A stretch of DNA of 6,192 nt, from assembly GCA_903887035.1 (NCBI GenBank), contig CAISOG010000224.1:1-6192 (forward strand), in the 5' to 3' direction. The first letter of the stretch is position 1. Each line of letters begins with the position of its first letter. The notes under the pieces were generated by a model. That model saw only the letters and a program-made list of their open reading frames with translations, searched no databases and had not been told where the DNA came from. The stretch is from an uncultured Holosporaceae bacterium. GTDB lineage: Bacteria; Pseudomonadota; Alphaproteobacteria; CAISOG01. A program made the position numbers and the translations under genes. Of this stretch, positions 4,839 through 6,192 are shown piece by piece.

Positions 4839-4867
4839 TTGTTGCGCGTTGCGCATTTCGCTAGTAT
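4839..4867 (+). promoter_or_regulatory. sigma70-like promoter for the lipoprotein gene
   Basis: TTGTTG at 4839-4844 and TAGTAT at 4862-4867 are separated by exactly 17 bp. The spacer contains the perfect palindrome TGCGC-GTT-GCGCA at 4843-4855, which could be an operator. Transcription would start near 4874 and leave a leader of about 50 nt before ATG 4928. Confidence 0.55.
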
Positions 4868-4927
4868 CCCACCATTGTCGTTTGCTCTTCTGCAGCATCC
4901 TGGAATCATTCTTACCCCGTCATATCG

Positions 4928-6190
4928 ATGCTATTTTCTTTTTTCCGCCATTCGCCCAGTTCTTCCTGTTCGTTCGCCTGGTTGTTTGCGGCAAGCCTTT
5001 TGGTGACTTTGGCTGGCTGCGACACGATGTCCAGTGGGGGGCCAATCGGCAACAAACCCAATATTTCACCATTTTTGGGCGAAAATTCATCGCCGGCTAC
5101 TGCGGGTTCGGGTTACGGCAAACAAAACAGCACGGGTACCGTGGTGGGCGAACGGGTTATGCGCCTGCGCGGCGATCTCAGCACGATGCAGGCCAATTTG
5201 ACCAATCATAACGAAACCCTGCTGACCATTCGTCAAGATACCGTCAGCCAGGCACAGGTGTATCACGGCGTGGTGGCGGCGATTAATGCCCGATTGCAAA
5301 TTGGTACCACCCCCGGCAACCCCGTGTTGGTGCAACAATGGAATCAGGCGCAGCAGCAGTTGGAGTTGGTTAGCACCGCTTCAGGGAAAATGAGCAATCT
5401 GGCCAATGCGGTTTCCAGCGATGGATCCTTTTCCTCTTATTTGTTAGACAGCGTCCGATCCACCTATGCGCTGGCCGGCGGTATTGATGAGGATCATCGC
5501 CAATTGGCGATTTTGGAGGATGAGGTGAATCGCACCATGGTGCTGATTGAACGGCTGGTGCGGGAAATTCGCGCCGATATTGACCGTCAAACCGCCTATG
5601 TCGGGCGGGAACGGGGCTATTTAAGCAGCCTGTCTAATGCCATCAGCAAGGGGTCTTTTTCGGGAAACTCGGCCGCCCCCGGCATGCTGAACACCGGCCT
5701 GGGGCTTGGTAATGCGGGCAATCCAGGCAGCCTGAGCGCGCCATCCGCGGGTCTTTCGGGCGGGGTCAGCTTTCCAAACCCTGCCTTTGCCTCTGGCGGC
5801 AACACCCTGTCCGCCCCCCTGCCCCCCGTTTCATCACTGCCAACCGCTAAAAAATCGGGCGATGGTTCGGGTAAGGCCTTAGCCAGCGCAGCATCGGGCG
5901 GTGCGCCCTTTGTGATTATCCGTTTTGATCGTGCCAAAATTGCCTATGAGGCTGAGCTGCAGAACAGTGTATCCGATATTTTGCAGCGTTCGCCATCAGC
6001 ATCCTTTGAAGTGTTGGCGATTGCCCCCGATAAAAAGGGCGGCAGCAATACATTGGCCAGCGCCCTGAAACAGGCCAATGGCGTCAAACAAAGCCTGGTA
6101 CGTTATGGCGTTTCCCCCAGCCGCATCAGCATTGCCAGCAAGGTCAGCAAGAATTTGCAATACAACGAAGTTCATGTGTTCGCCAGCTAG
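4928..6190 (+). CDS. lipoprotein with coiled-coil region and divergent OmpA-like C-terminal domain
   Basis: I do not recognise a named protein. Residues 1-30 form a lipoprotein signal peptide with a hydrophobic stretch (about 16-28) and the lipobox LAGC, so the mature protein would start at lipid-modified Cys31. The next residue is Asp, which in E. coli tends to keep lipoproteins in the inner membrane. Residues 72-150 and 185-240 are helical and rich in Gln, Leu, Glu and Arg, probably coiled coils. Residues 241-325 are a Gly/Ser/Ala/Pro-rich linker. Residues 327-420 start with PFVIIRFDRAKIAYE and end with ISIASKVSKNLQYNEVHVFAS, with the beta-alpha-beta pattern of OmpA-type peptidoglycan-associated domains; the usual NxxLSxxRA signature is not obvious. 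A cell-envelope structural role is an inference. No strong ribosome binding site precedes ATG 4928; the start is chosen because it gives the full signal peptide. It has its own promoter and is probably not part of the cysE operon. Confidence 0.8.
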   Translation: MLFSFFRHSPSSSCSFAWLFAASLLVTLAGCDTMSSGGPIGNKPNISPFLGENSSPATAGSGYGKQNSTGTVVGERVMRLRGDLSTMQANLTNHNETLLTIRQDTVSQAQVYHGVVAAINARLQIGTTPGNPVLVQQWNQAQQQLELVSTASGKMSNLANAVSSDGSFSSYLLDSVRSTYALAGGIDEDHRQLAILEDEVNRTMVLIERLVREIRADIDRQTAYVGRERGYLSSLSNAISKGSFSGNSAAPGMLNTGLGLGNAGNPGSLSAPSAGLSGGVSFPNPAFASGGNTLSAPLPPVSSLPTAKKSGDGSGKALASAASGGAPFVIIRFDRAKIAYEAELQNSVSDILQRSPSASFEVLAIAPDKKGGSNTLASALKQANGVKQSLVRYGVSPSRISIASKVSKNLQYNEVHVFAS

Positions 6191-6192
6191 CC

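Overview
The window looks like part of an alphaproteobacterial chromosome, probably Rhodospirillales-like. This is inferred from the gene order, the IscR/RirA-type operator, the moderately high GC content and the style of the intergenic repeats; no rRNA or other marker gene is present to confirm it.

Layout: (1) 1-83 may hold the last codons of an upstream gene on the + strand, with weak support. (2) 84-834 has no convincing gene. It is packed with hairpin-forming repeats: three copies of a roughly 100-bp element with a hairpin near each end, a GC-rich palindromic block between the first two, and a 32-bp inverted repeat flanking most of the array. (3) 835-916 is the control region of the following operon. 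It has a perfect 7-9-7 inverted repeat that fits the TGA-N9-TCA pattern of Rrf2-family iron/Fe-S regulators, overlapping a candidate promoter, followed by a possible short cysteine-containing upstream ORF. (4) 917-4716 is a compact operon: cysE (serine acetyltransferase), iscR (Rrf2 [Fe-S] regulator), a NifS/IscS-like cysteine desulfurase, and iscS. The first three genes are joined by 4-nt ATGA overlaps; iscS follows after 79 nt with its own AGGAG. (5) 4717-4927 separates the operon from the next gene and holds a weak terminator candidate and a good sigma70-like promoter. (6) 4928-6190 encodes a lipoprotein with a coiled-coil middle, a Gly/Ser/Pro/Ala-rich linker and a C-terminal domain that looks like a divergent OmpA-type fold.

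How the genes fit together: CysE makes O-acetylserine, the precursor that commits serine to cysteine. The two desulfurases take sulfur from cysteine as a persulfide for Fe-S clusters and other thio-cofactors. IscR, which carries the Cys3-His ligand set for a [2Fe-2S] cluster, would sense the outcome and probably acts back on the operator at 835-857. The operon therefore reads as a self-regulated module for cysteine supply and sulfur mobilisation. No scaffold (IscU, SufBCD), ferredoxin or chaperone gene follows iscS here.

The most notable signals are the structured repeat array with compensatory stem changes, the operator upstream of cysE, the atypical IscR (15-residue insertion, widened cysteine spacing, G8 tract in the ligand loop) and the cysteine-containing upstream ORF.
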